Origin: Bog-473 sp963840245
GTDB taxonomy: Bacteria; Actinomycetota; Acidimicrobiia; Acidimicrobiales; RAAP-2
Reading direction: 5' to 3'
Assembly: GCA_963840245.1 (NCBI GenBank)
Contig: CAWIYI010000046.1
Location: forward strand, 1 to 54,827
DNA length: 54,827 nt
This document shows positions 52,426 through 54,827 of this stretch, piece by piece. A program made the position numbers and the translations under genes. Position 1 is the stretch's first letter. Each line of letters opens with the position of its first letter. The notes under the pieces were generated by a model that ran no database searches, was not told where the DNA came from, and worked only from the letters and a program-made list of their open reading frames with translations.

Positions 52426-54827
52426 GTGCGCATCCCCAGCGACCTCCCTGCTGATCCCTCGCCGCGCCGCCGCCACCGGGCGCGGTGGTGGCTCATCGGC
52501 TTCGTCGTCCTCCTCATCATCGTGCTGGTGTCGCTGCGCTCGTTGGCCGGCCTCTACACCGACAGCCTGTGGTTCTCATCGGTGGACCTCCACAACGTCT
52601 TCTCGACGCTGCTGGCGATCAAGCTCGGCCTCTTCGGCGTGTTCGGGGCGATCTTCTTCGCCATCCTCTGGGTGAACCTCGTGGTGTGCGACCGCATTGC
52701 CGGTCGCGACATCGTGCTGGCGCAGGAGGACGAGCTGGTACGCCGCTACCAGCAGTTCGTACGGCCGTACGCGGGGCGGATCTATGTGGGACTGTCCTTC
52801 GTCCTGGCCCTGATCGGGGCATCGGGGACGATCGGACAGTGGAACAACTGGATCCTGTTCCGCCACGGCGGCAACTTCGGCGTGACCGACCCCCAGTTCC
52901 ACAAGGACATCGGCTTCTACGTCTTCGACCTGCCCTTCTTGACCTTCGTCGTGGACTGGACGCTGGCCATCCTGATCGTGACGCTGGCGGTCTCGGTCGT
53001 GTTCCACTACTTCAACGGCGGGATCCAGCCGCAGCGTGGCGTGCCGCGGGTGCGGCCGCCGGTGAAGGCGCACATCTCGGTGCTGCTGGCCCTGATCGCA
53101 CTCGACAAGGCGGCGGGCTACGTCCTGCAGCGCTGGTCGCTGGTGAACTCGCAGGACGGCTACGTCAACGGCGCCGGCTACACCGACGTGCACGCCCGCC
53201 TGCCCGCGGAGACGTTGCTCATCTACGTGTCGATCTTCGCCGCGGTGATCCTGCTCTTCAACATCCGGCGCCAGGGCTGGACGTTCCCGGTGCTGGCCAT
53301 CGGCATCTGGGCCTTCGTCGCGTTGGTGGTCGGCATCATCTACCCGGCGTTGTTGCAGGCGCTCAAGGTCACGCCCGCGCAGAGCTCGCTGGAGGCGCCC
53401 TACATCAAACGCAACATCACGGCCACGCGGGACGCCTACGGGCTGAACAACGTCACGGTGCACCAATTCCCCGCCAGCACGAACATCAGCGCGAGCCAGA
53501 CCGTCGTGGCCGCCCCCACGATCGACAACATCCGGCAGTGGGACCCGGACCCGACGATCTCGCTGCAGACGTTCCAGCGCCTGCAGGGCATCAAGTCCTA
53601 CTACGCGTTCCCCTCATTGGGCGTGGACCGCTACACCCTGAGCGGGTCGCGCACGCCGGTGTTGATCGGCGTGCGCGACATCTCGGCCTCCGGTGTGCCC
53701 TCCCCGTCGTGGGTCAACACGCACCTTCAGTACACCCACGGGAACGGGGCCGCGGTGGCGCTGTCCAACCAGACGACCTCCAACAACCCGGTCTTCGCCG
53801 TCCAGGACGTGCCGCCCGCGTCATCGAGCGGGTTGCCTGCAATCACCCAACCCAACGTCTACTTCGGCCTGGGCGAGACCGGCTATGTCGTGGCCAATTC
53901 CAAGCAGCTCGAAGTCGACTACCAGCAGAAGGACGGGACGAACGTCGAGAGCCACTACACGGGGTCCGGCGGGGTGCAGCTGTCGTCGATCTTCACCCGG
54001 GCCGCCTTCGCGCTGCGGCTGGGCGACTTCAACCTCCTGATCTCGAGCCAGATCACGGACAAGTCGCGCATCATGTTCATCCGGGACCCGGTCTCCATGG
54101 CGAAGACGGCGGCGCCCTTCCTCACCTTCGACCACGACCCCTACGCGGTGATCAACAGTGGCCCGGGTCGAGATCACGGGCACATCGACTGGGTCGTCGA
54201 CGGCTACACGACGACGGCCAACTACGCGTACTCGCAGAACGCGGACACGCAGCAGGTGGCGGTCGGCAGCAACCTGCCCGGAAGCTACAACTACGTGCGC
54301 AACTCGGTGAAGGTCGTCATCGACGCCTACTCGGGGAAGATGACCTTCTACGACACCGACCCGAGTGACCCGATCCTGAAGGCGTACTCGGCCGCGTTCC
54401 CGAACATGTTCACGCCGATCTCGAAAATGCCGGCCGCGCTGCAGGCGCACCTGCGCTATCCGCCGGACATCTTCTCCATCCAGTCCGCCATTTACGGGCG
54501 GTACCACCTGACCAACTCGGGTCAGTTCTACGCCGCCAGCAACGCGTGGCAGCTGTCACCGACCGCCGGCGCCGGACCGCAGTCGCAGGCTCTCCTGGCC
54601 CAGAACACCTACAACAACCAGGGACAGCTGGTCTCGACCACGCCCGCCCGCATGTCGCCGCAATACCAGGTGTACTCGCTGCCGGGCACCCAACCGGACC
54701 AGCAGCTCTTCACCGTCTCGGACGCCTTCGTGCCGGCATCACAGACGAACCTCTCGGGGAACAACCAGAACTTCAACCTGACCGCGTGGATGGTCGGGTT
54801 GGCGGACCCGGGGCACTACGGCCAACT
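52426..54827 (+). CDS. UPF0182-family large membrane protein, 3'-partial
   Basis: GTG 52426 begins a frame open to the window end (800 codons). The N-terminal third is membrane-embedded, with about seven helices (WWLIGFVVLLIIVLVSL, LGLFGVFGAIFFAILWVN, IYVGLSFVLALIGASG and others). UPF0182 hallmarks are the DPQFHKDIGFYVFDLPF loop and the extracellular domain with IKSYYAFPSLGVDRY, FGLGETGYVV and IDWVVDGYTTTANYAYSQ. The family is widespread in actinobacteria and cyanobacteria, function unknown. An acidic C-terminus is expected beyond the window. Confidence 0.92.
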   Translation, partial: MRIPSDLPADPSPRRRHRARWWLIGFVVLLIIVLVSLRSLAGLYTDSLWFSSVDLHNVFSTLLAIKLGLFGVFGAIFFAILWVNLVVCDRIAGRDIVLAQEDELVRRYQQFVRPYAGRIYVGLSFVLALIGASGTIGQWNNWILFRHGGNFGVTDPQFHKDIGFYVFDLPFLTFVVDWTLAILIVTLAVSVVFHYFNGGIQPQRGVPRVRPPVKAHISVLLALIALDKAAGYVLQRWSLVNSQDGYVNGAGYTDVHARLPAETLLIYVSIFAAVILLFNIRRQGWTFPVLAIGIWAFVALVVGIIYPALLQALKVTPAQSSLEAPYIKRNITATRDAYGLNNVTVHQFPASTNISASQTVVAAPTIDNIRQWDPDPTISLQTFQRLQGIKSYYAFPSLGVDRYTLSGSRTPVLIGVRDISASGVPSPSWVNTHLQYTHGNGAAVALSNQTTSNNPVFAVQDVPPASSSGLPAITQPNVYFGLGETGYVVANSKQLEVDYQQKDGTNVESHYTGSGGVQLSSIFTRAAFALRLGDFNLLISSQITDKSRIMFIRDPVSMAKTAAPFLTFDHDPYAVINSGPGRDHGHIDWVVDGYTTTANYAYSQNADTQQVAVGSNLPGSYNYVRNSVKVVIDAYSGKMTFYDTDPSDPILKAYSAAFPNMFTPISKMPAALQAHLRYPPDIFSIQSAIYGRYHLTNSGQFYAASNAWQLSPTAGAGPQSQALLAQNTYNNQGQLVSTTPARMSPQYQVYSLPGTQPDQQLFTVSDAFVPASQTNLSGNNQNFNLTAWMVGLADPGHYGQ

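Overview
The window is GC-rich chromosomal DNA from an actinobacterium. Two WhiB-type iron-sulfur regulators, a DivIVA-domain protein, a YlbL-like Lon/PDZ protease, a UPF0182 membrane protein, a zincin_2/DUF2342 protein, an F420-type (Ddn-like) oxidoreductase and a non-canonical succinate dehydrogenase anchor support this. Acidimicrobiia is my best guess, by inference only. Many genes have no Shine-Dalgarno sequence but a TAnnnT-like hexamer 6-9 bases before the start codon, as expected for leaderless transcripts.

Layout. 0-6.1 kb: 3' part of guaA, helicase pcrA, a stand-alone cobalamin-binding mutase subunit, sucC-sucD. 6.1-13.3 kb: an accessory stretch with a rifampin phosphotransferase (rph) behind a rifamycin-associated-element-like palindrome, a frameshifted CYTH protein, a VOC protein, two NTF2/SnoaL-fold proteins, a potassium-channel-like protein and a small secreted protein. 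13.3-20.1 kb: a methyltransferase, an HtrA protease, then the one-carbon/purine group purN, purH, folD, cupin, metF. 20.1-23.5 kb: a small protein plus nucleotidyltransferase-fold pair (possible toxin-antitoxin), icd, mdh. 23.6-27.0 kb: a tightly overlapping ATP-grasp / alpha-E / transglutaminase cassette. 27.0-34.4 kb: ACT protein, Gfo/Idh/MocA oxidoreductase, DUF347 membrane protein, DinB protein, GNAT, F420-type oxidoreductase divergent from a TetR regulator, two small proteins, SDR. 34.4-39.5 kb: SCP2-like protein, the sdh operon (anchor, sdhA, sdhB) and a divergent LysR regulator. 39.5-43.0 kb: MoxR-type AAA+ ATPase and VWA protein. 43.3-45.2 kb: two whiB genes around a formiminotransferase. 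45.2-54.8 kb: envelope and division genes (DUF2342, HtrA-like pseudoprotease, MreB-like, HEAT-repeat, YlbL-like, a DivIVA protein ending in a Mu-F-like motif, UPF0182 running off the end).

How the genes fit together. Four TCA-cycle steps are encoded here (icd, sucCD, sdh, mdh), and the cobalamin-binding subunit next to sucCD would feed acyl-CoA into them. purN, purH, folD, metF and the formiminotransferase share tetrahydrofolate one-carbon units. The last 10 kb holds cell-shape and envelope proteins. Seven single-base frame disruptions (guaA, pcrA twice, CYTH, lysR, pseudoprotease, DivIVA-like) are needed to read otherwise convincing genes. Six are consistent with one extra base and one with a missing base. 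They look more like assembly or sequencing errors than gene decay, but I cannot prove that from sequence alone. No tRNA, rRNA, CRISPR array or insertion sequence was recognised.
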